A stretch of DNA of 64,000 bases from Georgenia sp. EYE_87 (GTDB taxonomy: Bacteria > Actinomycetota > Actinomycetes > Actinomycetales > Actinomycetaceae). The position numbers were made by a program, and so were the translations under genes. Location: assembly GCF_023148685.1 (NCBI RefSeq), contig NZ_JAHXNL010000003.1, positions 288,379 through 352,378 of the forward strand, given 5' to 3'. The notes under the pieces were generated by a model. It searched no databases. It was not told the DNA's origin and saw only the letters and a list, made by a program, of their open reading frames with translations. Positions within the stretch are counted from its first letter, which is position 1. Each line of letters starts with the position of its first letter. Shown here one piece after another: positions 25,879-35,515 of the stretch.

Positions 25879-26916
25879 ATGACGGTGCGGTCGTGGACGG
25901 AAGGGGAGGTCGGCCGGCTCGAGCTGGACCGGCCCCAGGCTCTCAACGCGCTGGACCTGGGCATGATCCGGGCCCTGCGCGAGGTGCTCGAGCGCTGGCG
26001 GTCGGACGACGCGGTGGCCGAGGTGCTCATCACCGGCGCCGGCGGGCGCGCCTTCTGCTCGGGCGGCGACGTGCGCGCCGCCCGCGAGGCCATCCTCGCC
26101 GGGCGCCCCGAGCTCGCGGAGACGTTCTTCGCCGAGGAGTACGCCCTCAACCGGGCGATCGCCGAGTACCCCAAGCCGTACGTCGCGGTGATCGACGGGG
26201 TCGCGATGGGCGGCGGGCTGGGCGTGAGCATCCACGGCAGCGCGCGCGTGGTCAGCGAGCGGGCACTGCTCGCCATGCCCGAGACGGCGCTCGGCTTCAC
26301 CCCCGACGTGGGCGCCACGCACTTCCTCTCCCACCTCGCCGGGGACCCCACGGGCGCCGTCGGCCGCTACCTCGCCCTGACCGGTGCCCGCATCGGTGCT
26401 GCCGACGCCCTCGCCCTGGGCCTGGCGACCCACTTCGTCCCGGCCGGGTCCGTCGTCGCCCTCCTGGACGACGTCGGAGCCGACGGCGCCGCGGCGTCCC
26501 TCGCCCGCCACGCCGGGGACCCGGCGGACGCCGGTGCACCAGGCCTCGCGCCGCACCGCGACGCGATCGACGCCGTCTTCTCCGCCGGCACGGTGCCGGA
26601 GATCCTCGACCGCCTGGACGCCGCCGGCGACGAGTGGGCGGCCGGCACCGCCGCGACCCTGCGCGCGATGAGCCCGACCTCCCTGGTCGTGGCGCTGGAG
26701 CTGCTCAAAGCGGCCGCGACGTCGTCCCTCGCCCGGTCCCTGGAGAACGAGCTGCGGGCCGCCGTGTTTCTTACCGGGCGCCCGGACTTCGCCGAGGGCG
26801 TGCGCGCGGTGCTCGTCGACAAGGACCGCGACGCCGCCTGGTCGCCGCCCGCGGTCCGGGACGTCGACGCTGACGAGATCCGTCAGCTGCTCGTCACGGC
26901 GCCGGCTGCGGGATGA
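25879..26916 (+). CDS. Enoyl-CoA hydratase/isomerase, 3-hydroxyisobutyryl-CoA hydrolase type
   Basis: A 345-residue crotonase-fold protein. The oxyanion-hole segments are [13 protein letters not shown] and [12 protein letters not shown], and [19 protein letters not shown] contains the catalytic Glu and Asp used by HIBCH enzymes. The length (345, longer than a plain hydratase at about 260) and the C-terminal helical part support the hydrolase of valine catabolism. The ATG at 25879 is preceded by AGAAGG. luxS follows after 32 bp. Confidence 0.85.
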   Translation: MTVRSWTEGEVGRLELDRPQALNALDLGMIRALREVLERWRSDDAVAEVLITGAGGRAFCSGGDVRAAREAILAGRPELAETFFAEEYALNRAIAEYPKPYVAVIDGVAMGGGLGVSIHGSARVVSERALLAMPETALGFTPDVGATHFLSHLAGDPTGAVGRYLALTGARIGAADALALGLATHFVPAGSVVALLDDVGADGAAASLARHAGDPADAGAPGLAPHRDAIDAVFSAGTVPEILDRLDAAGDEWAAGTAATLRAMSPTSLVVALELLKAAATSSLARSLENELRAAVFLTGRPDFAEGVRAVLVDKDRDAAWSPPAVRDVDADEIRQLLVTAPAAG

Positions 26917-26948
26917 TGGCGGCGCAGACCTCACCGAAGGAGCCCCGC

Positions 26949-27407
26949 ATGCCCATGAACGTCGAGAGCTTCAACCTCGACCACCGCACCGTCGCCGCGC
27001 CGTACGTCCGGGTGGCCGACACCAAGCGCCTGCCCGGCGGGGACGTGCTGACCAAGTACGACGTGCGCTTCTGCCAGCCCAACGTCGACCACCTCGAGAT
27101 GCCGGTGGTGCACTCCCTCGAGCACACCTTCGCCGAGCACGTGCGCAACCACTCGGGCGACGTCGTGGACTTCTCCCCCATGGGCTGCCAGACCGGCTTC
27201 TACCTGCTGCTGGTCGGCGAGCACCCGTACGAGGAGGTGATCGACCTCGTCGCCACCACCCTGCAGGACGTCGTCGATGCCACCGAGGTCCCCGCCGCCA
27301 ACGAGACGCAGTGCGGGTGGGCCGCCAGCCACACCCTCCCCGGGGCGCAGGAGGCCGCACGGGCGATGCTCGCGCGCCGCGACGAGTGGACGCAGGTGAC
27401 CGCGTGA
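26949..27407 (+). CDS. luxS: S-ribosylhomocysteine lyase LuxS
   Basis: A 152-residue LuxS. The metal site is His55, His59 ([10 protein letters not shown]) and Cys122 (TQCGWA), and the catalytic Cys80 lies in [10 protein letters not shown]. It splits S-ribosylhomocysteine into homocysteine and DPD, the AI-2 precursor. GAAGGAG lies about six bases before the chosen ATG. It overlaps the nucleosidase gene by 4 bp, so the two steps of S-adenosylhomocysteine recycling are translationally coupled. Confidence 0.96.
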   Translation: MPMNVESFNLDHRTVAAPYVRVADTKRLPGGDVLTKYDVRFCQPNVDHLEMPVVHSLEHTFAEHVRNHSGDVVDFSPMGCQTGFYLLLVGEHPYEEVIDLVATTLQDVVDATEVPAANETQCGWAASHTLPGAQEAARAMLARRDEWTQVTA

Positions 27408-28156
27408 GCACCCACCACACCACCGCCGCGGACGCCTCGGGCATCGCGACGCCGCCCGGCCGCGGGCCGGTGGTGGACGCCGTCGTCGTCGGGGCGATGG
27501 ACGAAGAGATCCGCCCCTACTCACGCCGCGCCACCGACGCCGGCCCGGTGGTCGAGCGCGGCCGCGCCCGGGGCCAGGTCGTGACGATCGGCGGCGCGAC
27601 GCTGCTGATCGTGCGCAGCGGGATCGGGCTGGTCAACGCGGCCGCGGCGGCGGTGGCCGCCCTCTCCACCTCCCGGCCACGCGCCATCATCTCCACCGGC
27701 TCGGCCGGCGGTCTCGCGAAGGGCGTGAAGGTGGGCGACGTCGTCGTCGGCGACTCCTACACGTACGCCGGTGCCGACGCGACGGCGTTCGACTACGTCC
27801 GCGGGCAGGTCCCCGGCATGCCGGCGTCCTACGAGGCGGACGCGGAGCTGCTCGCGGCGGCCTCCCGGACGGCCCCGCCCGCCGGTGCGCTCCGGGTGGG
27901 CCAGATGGTCTCGGACGACTCCTTCATCACCGAGGTCAACCTCGCCGAGGTCCGCGGCCACTTCCCCGACGCGCTGAGCACGGACATGGAGACCACCGCC
28001 CTGGCGCAGGTGGCCCACTCCTACTCCCTGCCCTTCCTCTCGGTTCGCGGCATCTCCGACCTGTGCGGGCCGGACGCCGACGAGGACTTCCACCTCGGCG
28101 TGGACGAGGCCGCCGAGCGGGCCGCCGTCGTCGTCCTGGCGGCGCTCGGGGCGTAG
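27404..28156 (+). CDS. mtnN: 5'-methylthioadenosine/S-adenosylhomocysteine nucleosidase
   Basis: A 250-residue nucleosidase beginning at a GTG that overlaps the luxS stop. After an extra N-terminal tail of about 25 residues, VVGAMDEEI gives the catalytic loop, STGSAGGL the phosphate-like site and [15 protein letters not shown] the purine-site Met-Glu pair. It removes adenine from SAH and MTA and delivers S-ribosylhomocysteine to LuxS. The extra tail is longer than in enteric Pfs. Confidence 0.93.
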   Translation: MSTHHTTAADASGIATPPGRGPVVDAVVVGAMDEEIRPYSRRATDAGPVVERGRARGQVVTIGGATLLIVRSGIGLVNAAAAAVAALSTSRPRAIISTGSAGGLAKGVKVGDVVVGDSYTYAGADATAFDYVRGQVPGMPASYEADAELLAAASRTAPPAGALRVGQMVSDDSFITEVNLAEVRGHFPDALSTDMETTALAQVAHSYSLPFLSVRGISDLCGPDADEDFHLGVDEAAERAAVVVLAALGA

Positions 28157-28160
28157 CGCG

Positions 28161-28916
28161 ATGGGCGCGACGGTCCGGCTGCTCGTCGCGCCTGAGCTGC
28201 GCGCCTTCCTCCCGCCACGGTCCCGGGGCGACGGCGGCCTCGACGTCCCGCTCGACCCCGGCACGCCCCTCGTCCACCTCGTCCCGGCGGCGGGCGTCCC
28301 GCTCACCGAGGTGGGCGCCCTGCGGGTCGTCGACGACGACGCCCAGGTCACCCCGGAGCACCGCCCCTCCCCCGGCGCGATGGTGGAGGTCGGCGCGGTC
28401 GGTCGTCCCCAGCCGGCGGTCTCCGCCCGCTTCGTGCTCGACGTCCACCTCGGCGCGCTGGCCCGCCGGCTGCGTCTCCTCGGGCTCGACGTGGCCTACG
28501 GCAACGACGCGGGCGACGCCGAGCTGGTGGCCCGCGCGCTCGGCGAGGCCCGGGTGCTGCTCACCCAGGACCACGCGCTGCTGCGCCGGCGCGCGCTGGC
28601 GCCCGTCCCGGCGGCCGACGGCTGCCCGCGGCTCGCGCGGGCGGCGCACGTGCGCGGGAGCGCGGTCGCGGACCAGCTCGACGACGTCCTGAACCGCTTC
28701 GCGCCCCTGCTTGCTCCGTACACGCGCTGCGTCGCCTGCGGCGGGGAGCTGGTGCCGGCGAGCGTCGACGAGGTGGCACACCTGCTCGAGCCCGGCACGC
28801 TGCGCACCTATGAGGTGTTCGTCCGCTGCGCTGGGTGCGGGCGGCCTTACTGGCACGGCGCCCACGGGCGCCGGCTCGACGCCCTCGTGCAGCAGGCGCT
28901 GCGCAGGCACGCGTGA
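28161..28916 (+). CDS. Mut7-C ubiquitin and Mut7-C RNase domain protein
   Basis: A 251-residue two-domain protein. Residues 1-85 resemble the Mut7-C ubiquitin-like domain. Residues 90-250 are the Mut7-C PIN-type RNase domain with VLDVHLGALARRLRLLGLDVAY, LLTQDHALLRR and a zinc ribbon made of CVACGG and CAGCGRPYW. The family is predicted to cut RNA with acidic residues; no substrate is known for bacterial members. It follows mtnN by 4 bp and is likely co-transcribed with it. Confidence 0.88.
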   Translation: MGATVRLLVAPELRAFLPPRSRGDGGLDVPLDPGTPLVHLVPAAGVPLTEVGALRVVDDDAQVTPEHRPSPGAMVEVGAVGRPQPAVSARFVLDVHLGALARRLRLLGLDVAYGNDAGDAELVARALGEARVLLTQDHALLRRRALAPVPAADGCPRLARAAHVRGSAVADQLDDVLNRFAPLLAPYTRCVACGGELVPASVDEVAHLLEPGTLRTYEVFVRCAGCGRPYWHGAHGRRLDALVQQALRRHA

Positions 28917-29022
28917 GCGGACAGGGCATCAGCGCAGGTGAGCGGGCCTCTCCGGTGGCCGGAACGCTCTACCTCCGGTTCCATGAGACCAGGCATTACC
29001 GAACCTAAGGAGGCACGTCCTC

Positions 29023-29646
29023 ATGGAACCGTGGATCTGGATCGTCATCGCGGTCGTCGTCGTGGCGCTGATCATCATCCTGGCCATCGCCGCGAGCAGG
29101 AAGAAGAAGGAACGGGAGCTGGTCGCGCAGCAGGAGCGCCGTGCCCAGGCCCGGGACCTCCGCGCGAAGGGCGAGGAGCGGGACCTGGCCGCCCGCGAGC
29201 GTGCCGCCGAGGCGGCGGCGGCCGACGCCCAGGCCCAGCGGGCCCGGGTCGACGCCGACAAGCTCGAGCACGAGGCACGGCAGCGTGCCGAGGAGGCTGA
29301 GAAGGTTCGTCTCGAGGCCGAGCGGCACCAGCGCGACGCCTCGGCGCTCGACCCGGACGCGGACGACTTCACCTCGCGCGAGGGCACGCACGGCCGCCAC
29401 ACGACCGACACGTACGCCGACGACGCCGGAGCGACGGACTCTCGCCTCACCGACCGGGACCGGGACGGCTTCCCTGACCGGGACGCCGACCGGGACGGCT
29501 TCCCTGACCGGGACCGCCTCGCCGAGCGGGACCGCCTCGCCGACCGGGACCGCCTCGCCGACGAGGAGCGCCTCACCGACCGTGATCACGGTCGCCACGA
29601 GGGCGACGTCGATCCCAGGAGGACCGACGACCGACCGCTCACCTGA
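29023..29646 (+). CDS. Membrane-anchored coiled-coil protein with Asp/Arg repeats
   Basis: A 207-residue protein of unknown function. A transmembrane helix at about 4-23 is followed by a basic patch, a long Ala/Arg/Glu coiled coil (about 27-107) and a disordered C-terminal tail with DRDRDGFPDRDADRDG-type repeats. AAGGAGG before the ATG gives strong translation. It is a plausible envelope scaffold. The DNA encoding the tail consists of 30-bp and 18-bp tandem units. Confidence 0.75.
   Translation: MEPWIWIVIAVVVVALIIILAIAASRKKKERELVAQQERRAQARDLRAKGEERDLAARERAAEAAAADAQAQRARVDADKLEHEARQRAEEAEKVRLEAERHQRDASALDPDADDFTSREGTHGRHTTDTYADDAGATDSRLTDRDRDGFPDRDADRDGFPDRDRLAERDRLADRDRLADEERLTDRDHGRHEGDVDPRRTDDRPLT
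29461..29574 (+). repeat. 30-bp and 18-bp tandem repeats in coding region
   Basis: Two 30-bp units (29461-29490, 29491-29520) are followed by three 18-bp units (29521-29538, 29539-29556, 29557-29574). All lengths are multiples of three, so the frame is kept. Confidence 0.85.
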
Positions 29647-29676
29647 CCGGCTCACTGACCTGACCGGGGCCCAGCG

Positions 29677-30174
29677 GTGACCACCACCGCGCTCCTGCTC
29701 GCCGACACCCACTGGCCCAGGCGGGCCAGAGAGCTTCCCGCCGAGGTCTGGGCCGCGGCCGATCACGCCGACCTCGTGCTCCACGCCGGCGACTGGGTGG
29801 ACGTGCGGCTGGTCGACGACCTCGCCGCGCGGTCCCGGCGCCTGGTCGCGTGCTGGGGCAACAACGACGGGCCGGAGATCCGCAGCCGGCTCCCCGAGGT
29901 GGCCCGGGTGACGGTCGAGGGCACCCGCATCGCCGTGGTGCACGAGACCGGGGCCGCCTCGGGGCGCGAGCACCGGATGGACGCCCTCTTCCCCGACGCC
30001 GACGTCCTGGTCTTCGGCCACAGCCACATCCCCTGGGACACGGTGAGTCCGCGCGGGATGCGGCTGCTCAACCCGGGGTCGCCGACCGATCGCCGTCGTC
30101 AGCCTCACCGCACGTACATGACGGTGGTGCTCGACGGCGCAGCACCGCCCGAGGTCACCCTCCACCGCCTCTGA
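29677..30174 (+). CDS. YfcE/MJ0936-type metallophosphoesterase
   Basis: A 165-residue calcineurin-like phosphodiesterase. The metal-binding motifs appear in order: ADTHWP, HAGDWVD, GNNDG, VHETG and GHSHIP. The start is the GTG at 27 bp after the upstream stop. Such enzymes hydrolyse phosphodiesters with Mn or Ni; the physiological substrate is unknown. Confidence 0.88.
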   Translation: MTTTALLLADTHWPRRARELPAEVWAAADHADLVLHAGDWVDVRLVDDLAARSRRLVACWGNNDGPEIRSRLPEVARVTVEGTRIAVVHETGAASGREHRMDALFPDADVLVFGHSHIPWDTVSPRGMRLLNPGSPTDRRRQPHRTYMTVVLDGAAPPEVTLHRL

Positions 30175-30646
30175 GCTGCGGCGACGGCGGCCCGGACCAC
30201 CCGCCGCGCCCTGAGGTGCCGGCGGCCGTTGTGCCACCCGCCACGCCCTGCGCCGACGGCGGACCGGTGCACCACCCGCCGGGCCCGGGGAATGGCGACG
30301 GGATCGGGGGCTGCGACCAGCGGCGGAGAGGCGCGAGCGGCGGCGGCCCCGACATCGGGGACGTTTGCTGTCGCCAGGCGACACAAATCTTCCCCGGTCC
30401 CCGGTCCCGCGGTCGCCCGGTCCCCGGTCCCGCGGTCACCCAGCCCTCCGGGTCCCCGATCCCGCGGTCACCCGGACCTCCGGGTCCCCGGTCCCCAGCC
30501 CTCCGGTCCTCCGTCTGCGAGCGGGCGGCGGCGAGCAGGGACGGGGCGGGCCCCGCCACCCGAAGGTGACGGGGCCCGAGAGACACCGTGGTGCGGGGGC
30601 GCGCCCTCGCGGCCGAACGACGGGGCGGCCGGGCGGCGGGGGACGA
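30175..30646. other. Gene-free, repeat-rich gap between convergent genes
   Basis: This 472-bp gap between the phosphoesterase and MHS transporter genes holds no supported gene. It contains the 23-bp repeat set described at 30398-30475 and CCGG-rich near-repeats that continue to about 30510. Confidence 0.5.
30398..30475. repeat. Three 23-bp GC-rich repeats
   Basis: Units start at 30398, 30421 and 30453 and share TCCCCGGTCCCGCGGTC with one or two changes. The first two are adjacent and the third is 9 bp further on. Spacing is irregular and there are no spacers of CRISPR length. Confidence 0.75.
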
Positions 30647-32059
30647 TCAGGCGGCGACGCGCGCGTCGTCGTCCAGGGTGTCGAGGTCGAGGTCCCTGGT
30701 CTCCTTGGTCGTGAACAGCGCGAGGAGGGTCAGCAGGGCCATCGCGCTGAGGTAGACGCCCACCCAGCCGACCCCGTGGGAGCTGGCCAGCCAGGCCGCG
30801 ATGAACGGGGCGACGGCGGCACCCAGGATCGAGGAGACGTTGTAGGCGATCGCCGAGCCCGTGTAGCGCACGTTGGTCGGGAACAGCTCCGGCAGGATGG
30901 CGCTCTGCACGCCGAACGTCAGGCCCATCAGCGTCATGCCGATGACGAGGAAGACGAGCATGAGACCCATGTTCGCGCCCTCGCCGGTGCCCATCACGTC
31001 GGGGCTGAGGAAGGCGTTGAAGGTCAGGCCGAACACGAGGATGAGGGCGGTCACCACGATCAGGAACGGCTTGCGGCCGAAGCGGTCCGCCAGCGAGCCC
31101 GAGACCGGCACGAACGCGGCGAAGAAGAGGATCGCGAGCAGCTGCAGGACGAGGAAGTTCTGGTACCCGATGCCGAGGAAGCCGTCCTCGACCGCGCCGA
31201 TGGAGTAGCTGAGGATCCACGTGGTGAACAGGTAGAACAGCGTGTACGTCGCCAGCATGATGAACGTGCCCTGGATCAGCTGACGCCAGCTGGTGCGGAA
31301 GACCTCCTTCAGCGGCGTCTTGACCTTCTCGCCGCGGGCGACGGCGCGGGAGAAGACCGGGGTCTCCTCCAGCTTGACCCGGACGTAGACGCCGAGCGCG
31401 ACGATCACGGCCGAGGCCAGGAACGGCACGCGCCAGCCCCAGGTGAGGAAGGCGCCGTCGTGGGCGGGGTCGGTGCTGTCGTGCCCCATGACCACGGCCA
31501 GCAGCAGGAAGAACCCGTTGGCGAAGAGGAAGCCGATCGGCGCACCGAGCTGGGGCCACATCGCGGCCCGGGCTCGCTTGCCCTTCTCGGCGTACTCGGT
31601 GGCGAGCAGCGCGGCGCCGCTCCACTCGCCGCCGAGGCCGAGGCCCTGGCCGAAGCGCATGATCGCGAGCATCGCCGGGGCCCACAGGCCGATCTGGGAG
31701 TAGGTGGGCAGCAGGCCGATCAGCACGGTGGCGATGCCCATGGTCAGCAGCGAGCCGAGGAGCGTGGCCTTGCGGCCGATGCGGTCGCCGTAGTGCCCGA
31801 AGAGCACCGACCCGACCGGCCGGGCGACGAAGGCGACGCCGAACGTGGCGAGGGACGCCAGGAGCGCGCCGGTGGCGCTTGCGGAGGGGAAGAACAGCAG
31901 CGGGAAGACCGAGATGGCCGCCGTCGCGTAGATGTAGAAGTCGTAGAACTCGATCGACGTGCCGACGAGGCTCGCGAAGATGACGCGGCCGCGCGGGACC
32001 GGCGCGTGCTCGGGATCGGTCGGCCGGCGGTCGGCGGTGGTCGTGCTCAACGTGCTCAC
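30647..32059 (-). CDS. MHS family MFS transporter
   Basis: A 470-residue twelve-helix symporter of the metabolite:H+ symporter group (ShiA/ProP-like). It shows GTSIEFYDFYIYATAA in helix 1, DRIGRKATLLGS and DRFGRKP loops, and RFGQGLGLGGEWSGAALLATEYA in helix 4, all typical. The GTG start follows AGGAGA by five bases. The substrate (dicarboxylate, shikimate, osmolyte) cannot be read from context. Confidence 0.92.
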   Translation of the reverse strand: MSTLSTTTADRRPTDPEHAPVPRGRVIFASLVGTSIEFYDFYIYATAAISVFPLLFFPSASATGALLASLATFGVAFVARPVGSVLFGHYGDRIGRKATLLGSLLTMGIATVLIGLLPTYSQIGLWAPAMLAIMRFGQGLGLGGEWSGAALLATEYAEKGKRARAAMWPQLGAPIGFLFANGFFLLLAVVMGHDSTDPAHDGAFLTWGWRVPFLASAVIVALGVYVRVKLEETPVFSRAVARGEKVKTPLKEVFRTSWRQLIQGTFIMLATYTLFYLFTTWILSYSIGAVEDGFLGIGYQNFLVLQLLAILFFAAFVPVSGSLADRFGRKPFLIVVTALILVFGLTFNAFLSPDVMGTGEGANMGLMLVFLVIGMTLMGLTFGVQSAILPELFPTNVRYTGSAIAYNVSSILGAAVAPFIAAWLASSHGVGWVGVYLSAMALLTLLALFTTKETRDLDLDTLDDDARVAA

Positions 32060-32177
32060 GGGGTCTCCTGTTCGGGAAATCGACCGACTGACGATATGCC
32101 TCTGCCCACACTTCGGACAGGGGCAACCGCGATCTGAGATCGATTTCACCGACGACGCCGCCGCGTACCCTGCTGCC

Positions 32178-32663
32178 GTGCACATCCGCGACTACGCCGA
32201 AGCCGACTGGGAGCACGTCCTCCCGATCCTGCGGCAGGTCGTGCTCGCGGGGGAGACCTACGCCTACGACCCAGCCTGGACCGGCGAGCGGCTCCACGAG
32301 GTCTGGGTCGAACCGCCCCCCGCCCGGACCGTGGTCGCGGTCGACGCCGGCGAGATCCTCGGCACGGCGAAGATGGGCCCCAACCGGCCCGGCCGAGGGG
32401 CCCACGTCGCCACCGCGAGCTTCATGGTCGCGGGTGCGGCGCGCGGCCGTGGCGTCGGCCGCCTGCTCGGCGAGCACGTCCTCGATCGCGCCCGGGCCGA
32501 CGGTTACGCGGCCATGCAGTTCAACGCGGTGGTGGAGACCAACGCCGCGGCCGTGCACCTGTGGACCGAGCTGGGGTTCTCGATCGTCGGCACGGTGCCC
32601 GAGGCCTTCGAGCACCCCACGCTGGGGCGCGTCGGGCTGCACGTCATGCACCGCATGCTCTGA
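32178..32663 (+). CDS. GNAT family N-acetyltransferase
   Basis: A 161-residue acetyltransferase starting at a GTG. The acetyl-CoA binding motif A is MVAGAARGRGVGRLLGEHVL near residues 83-101, followed by the beta-bulge and QFNAVVETNAAAVHLWTELGF, a stretch close to the phosphinothricin acetyltransferase / L-amino-acid N-acetyltransferase group. It is divergent from the MHS transporter. Confidence 0.88.
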   Translation: MHIRDYAEADWEHVLPILRQVVLAGETYAYDPAWTGERLHEVWVEPPPARTVVAVDAGEILGTAKMGPNRPGRGAHVATASFMVAGAARGRGVGRLLGEHVLDRARADGYAAMQFNAVVETNAAAVHLWTELGFSIVGTVPEAFEHPTLGRVGLHVMHRML

Positions 32664-32681
32664 AGCCCGGCCATCCGCGCC

Positions 32682-33509
32682 TCAGCCGCGGCGGGCGGCC
32701 TCCGGGGCGAGCTCCCCTGCGAGCGCACAGTCCACGAACGAGGTCACGTCAGCCAGGACCTCCTCCTTCGTGGTCTCGTTGAAGATCTCGTGCCGCAGGC
32801 CCGGATACGTCCGGCGCTCCGTCCGCGAGCCGCGGATCGCGTCGAGTCCCTCCAGGCTCGGGCCGACCGGGACCAGCTGGTCTGCCTCGCCGTGGAGGTG
32901 GAGCAGCGGCAGGTCGACGGCGCCAGCGGCACGGATCGACTCGAGGGTCGCCTGGATCGCCTCGAGGGTGGGCCGCCTGAAGTCGCCGTGCCAGACGAGC
33001 GGGTCCTCGGCGTAGGCCCGGCCCACCTCCGGGTCGCGAGAGAGGGTGGCCGGGTCGATCGGGGTCGGCGGGATCGGGTCCTGGGCGAGCAGCTCGCGGA
33101 CGACGTCCCACCGGCCGAGGACAGGGCCGGACAGCACCACCGCGGCGAGCGTCTCGGGGTACCGCTGGGCGTAGCGGGCGGCGATCATCCCGCCCATCGA
33201 GTGCCCCACGAGGACGACGGGCACGCCGGTGTTCTCCCGCCGGGCGGCGAGCACGAGGATGTGCAGATCGTCGACCACCGGCTCGAAGTCCCGGATCAGG
33301 ACTCGCTCCCCGGCGCTCGCCCCGTGCCCGACGTGGTCGTGCCCGTAGACGGACGCGCCGTGCTCGTTGAGCGTCGCAGCCACCCACTCGTAGCGTCCGA
33401 CGTGCTCGCCGTAGCCGTGGCACAGGACCGCGATGTAGCGGGGGTCCGCCACCGGCCACGAGCGGGCGGCGACCTCGCCGCCGTGCCCCTGGAACGTCCA
33501 TCCACCCAT
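32682..33509 (-). CDS. Alpha/beta hydrolase, monoacylglycerol lipase-like
   Basis: A 275-residue serine hydrolase. LCHGYGEHVGRYEWVAATL is the usual oxyanion region of monoacylglycerol lipases and lysophospholipases. The nucleophile Ser104 is in VGHSMGG, the acid in HGEADQLVP and the histidine in GLRHEIFNE. It has no signal peptide, so cytosolic lipid ester turnover is likely. The gene is convergent with the GNAT. Confidence 0.9.
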   Translation of the reverse strand: MGGWTFQGHGGEVAARSWPVADPRYIAVLCHGYGEHVGRYEWVAATLNEHGASVYGHDHVGHGASAGERVLIRDFEPVVDDLHILVLAARRENTGVPVVLVGHSMGGMIAARYAQRYPETLAAVVLSGPVLGRWDVVRELLAQDPIPPTPIDPATLSRDPEVGRAYAEDPLVWHGDFRRPTLEAIQATLESIRAAGAVDLPLLHLHGEADQLVPVGPSLEGLDAIRGSRTERRTYPGLRHEIFNETTKEEVLADVTSFVDCALAGELAPEAARRG

Positions 33510-33647
33510 GTCGGCCTCCTCCGCGCATCGACCCGCCTTCGGTCGATCCTGGCACGGACGGGCACCGGTCGAAACCCCCTGACAGGCACCTCGGACCGGG
33601 TCCGAAGGTCCCTTCGTCCCGCCGGCGCAGCGGTGAAAGATCGGGGT

Positions 33648-33791
33648 GTGAGCAAGGCCGGCACCTACAACTCCCCCACCCCCGCCGTCGCCCGCGCCCG
33701 CCGCGCGTTCGAGCGCAGGCTGGAGGCCGAGCGCAGCCGTCGGGAGGCGGAGCGGCACGCGGACGCGCGGGACCGCTCTGCCCGTCCCTGA
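33648..33791 (+). CDS. Small basic hypothetical protein (47 aa)
   Basis: A GTG-started frame for a 47-residue, Arg/Ala/Glu-rich helical product (AVARARRAFERRLEAERSRR). It has GC3 like its neighbours and a purine-rich stretch just upstream but no clear ribosome-binding site. No family recognised; it may not be a gene. Confidence 0.35.
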   Translation: MSKAGTYNSPTPAVARARRAFERRLEAERSRREAERHADARDRSARP

Positions 33792-33821
33792 CCCTCCGGG
33801 AGAAATTCCCTCCCCACGAGC

Positions 33822-33848
33822 TGTCGATCCACGGCACGCTCGTTCGTA
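33822..33848 (+). promoter_or_regulatory. Predicted ECF42-type promoter
   Basis: TGTCGA (33822-33827) followed after 17 bp by CGTA (33845-33848). ECF42 sigma factors are known to use TGTCGA at -35 and CGA/TC at -10 in front of DGPF-protein genes. It is 55 bp upstream of the DGPF gene here. Confidence 0.6.
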
Positions 33849-33902
33849 GAGCGGGTGAAGGACGGGCACGGGGCCCGTCCACCGACGAGGGAGCTGACAA
33901 CC

Positions 33903-34256
33903 ATGACGCAGTACCTGATCTCCGTGTGGGGTACCGAGGAGGAGTCGTACGAGAACCCTGACCCCCAGGTGATGGAGAAGGCCTACGTGCAGGTCGACGC
34001 GTTCAACAAGCGGATGCAGGAGTCCGGCGCGTGGGTGTTCGCCGGCGGCCTGGAGGCCCCGAGCACGGCGACCACGGTCGATGCCAGGAACGGCGAGGCC
34101 GTCGTCACCGACGGCCCGTTCCTGGAGACCAAGGAGCAGCTCGGCGGGTTCTGGGTGCTCGAGGCGCCCGACCTCGACGCCGCCCTCGCGCTCGCCCGCG
34201 AGGCCTCCGCCGCCTGCATGGCCAAGGTGGAGGTCCGCCCGTTCCAGGCGGAGTGA
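33903..34256 (+). CDS. DGPF/YCII domain protein
   Basis: A 117-residue YCII-related protein with the [16 protein letters not shown] signature that gives the DGPF family its name. The function is unknown; the fold is a ferredoxin-like barrel with a conserved His or Asp. It overlaps the ECF42 sigma gene by 4 bp (GTGA). DGPF genes are the usual targets of ECF42 sigma factors, so the pair should be autoregulated. Confidence 0.92.
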   Translation: MTQYLISVWGTEEESYENPDPQVMEKAYVQVDAFNKRMQESGAWVFAGGLEAPSTATTVDARNGEAVVTDGPFLETKEQLGGFWVLEAPDLDAALALAREASAACMAKVEVRPFQAE

Positions 34257-35515
34257 CGACCGCGGTGCCGGACGCCGTCGGCCAAGTCTTCCGCGAGGAG
34301 TACGGCCGGTGCGTCTCCACCCTGACCCGCGTCCTCGGTGACCTCGCGCTCGCCGAGGACGCGGTCCAGGACGCCTTCACGACCGCCGTCGAGCGCTGGC
34401 CGGTAGAGGGCGTCCCACCCAGTCCGGGGGCCTGGATCGTGGTCACCGCGCGGCGCCGGGCGGTCGACCGCCTGCGCAGGGAGGCGAAACGCGATGACAA
34501 GCACGCCCAGGCCGCGCTGCTGCTGGCCCCCGAGGAGCCGGAGCCGGTGGGTCCCGTGAGCGACGACCAGCTGCGGATGCTGTTCATGTGCTGTCACCCC
34601 GCCCTGGCGCCCGCGACCCGGGTGGCGCTGACCCTGCGAACCCTGGGCGGGCTGACGACGGCGGAGATCGCCCGTGCCTTCCTCGTGCCCGAGCCGACGA
34701 TGGCGCAGCGCCTTGTCCGGGCGAAGCGGAAAATCGTGGCCGCCCGCATCCCGTACCGGGTGCCGGAGGAGCACGACCTGCCCGACCGGCTGAGGTCCGT
34801 GCTCGCGGTGATCTACCTGGTGTTCAACGAGGGCTACACCGGCTCGGCCGGCGCCGAGCTCACCCGCCCGGACCTCTCCGCCGAGGCGATCCGCCTGGGC
34901 CGGGTTCTCCTCGGCCTCATGCCCGACGAGCCCGAGGCCCGCGGGCTGCTCGCCCTGATGCTGCTGACGGAGTCGCGCCGGCCCGCCCGCACGGCGGCGG
35001 ACGGCGCCCTGGTGCCGCTCCCCGAGCAGGACCGGTCGCGGTGGGACGGAGCCCTGGTCTCCGAGGGGCAGGAGCTGGTGCGCCAGTGCCTGCGCCGCGG
35101 CGCGCCCGGCCCGTACCAGGTGCAGGCCGCCATCGCCGCGGTGCACAGCGACGCCGCGAGCGCCGCAGAGACCGACTGGGCGCAGGTCCTCGCGCTGTAC
35201 GACCAGCTGCTCGTCATGACGCCGACGCCGGTCGTCGCCCTGAACCGCGCCGTGGCCCTGGCGGAGATGTCCGGGCCCGGTCCCGCGCTGGAGGTGGTGG
35301 ACGGGCTGGACCTCGACGGCTACCACCTTTTCCACGTCACCCGGGCCGACCTCCTCGGCCGCCTCGGGCGCACCGACGAGGCGGTCCTGGCGCTCGAGAG
35401 GGCGCTCGAGCTGACGGCCAACGGGGCTGAGCGGGACCTGCTGCGCCGCCGCCTCGCGGAGCTCCGGCCCGGGACGCCGGACCTGCCGGCGGGCGAGACG
35501 ACGGGCACCGCATGA
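34253..35515 (+). CDS. ECF42-group RNA polymerase sigma factor with C-terminal TPR-like domain
   Basis: A 420-residue ECF sigma factor. Region 2 (about 15-80, [17 protein letters not shown]) and region 4 (about 125-175, [36 protein letters not shown]) are followed by a 240-residue helical tail (about 185-420, [26 protein letters not shown]) typical of ECF42. This group has no anti-sigma factor; the tail is thought to control activity. It starts at a GTG inside the DGPF stop and ends by overlapping the next gene (ATGA), so three genes are coupled. Confidence 0.93.
   Translation: MTTAVPDAVGQVFREEYGRCVSTLTRVLGDLALAEDAVQDAFTTAVERWPVEGVPPSPGAWIVVTARRRAVDRLRREAKRDDKHAQAALLLAPEEPEPVGPVSDDQLRMLFMCCHPALAPATRVALTLRTLGGLTTAEIARAFLVPEPTMAQRLVRAKRKIVAARIPYRVPEEHDLPDRLRSVLAVIYLVFNEGYTGSAGAELTRPDLSAEAIRLGRVLLGLMPDEPEARGLLALMLLTESRRPARTAADGALVPLPEQDRSRWDGALVSEGQELVRQCLRRGAPGPYQVQAAIAAVHSDAASAAETDWAQVLALYDQLLVMTPTPVVALNRAVALAEMSGPGPALEVVDGLDLDGYHLFHVTRADLLGRLGRTDEAVLALERALELTANGAERDLLRRRLAELRPGTPDLPAGETTGTA

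Noticed and set aside
30398-30475. CRISPR-like repeats
   Set aside because: Three units only, two of them adjacent without spacer, and no cas genes in the window.
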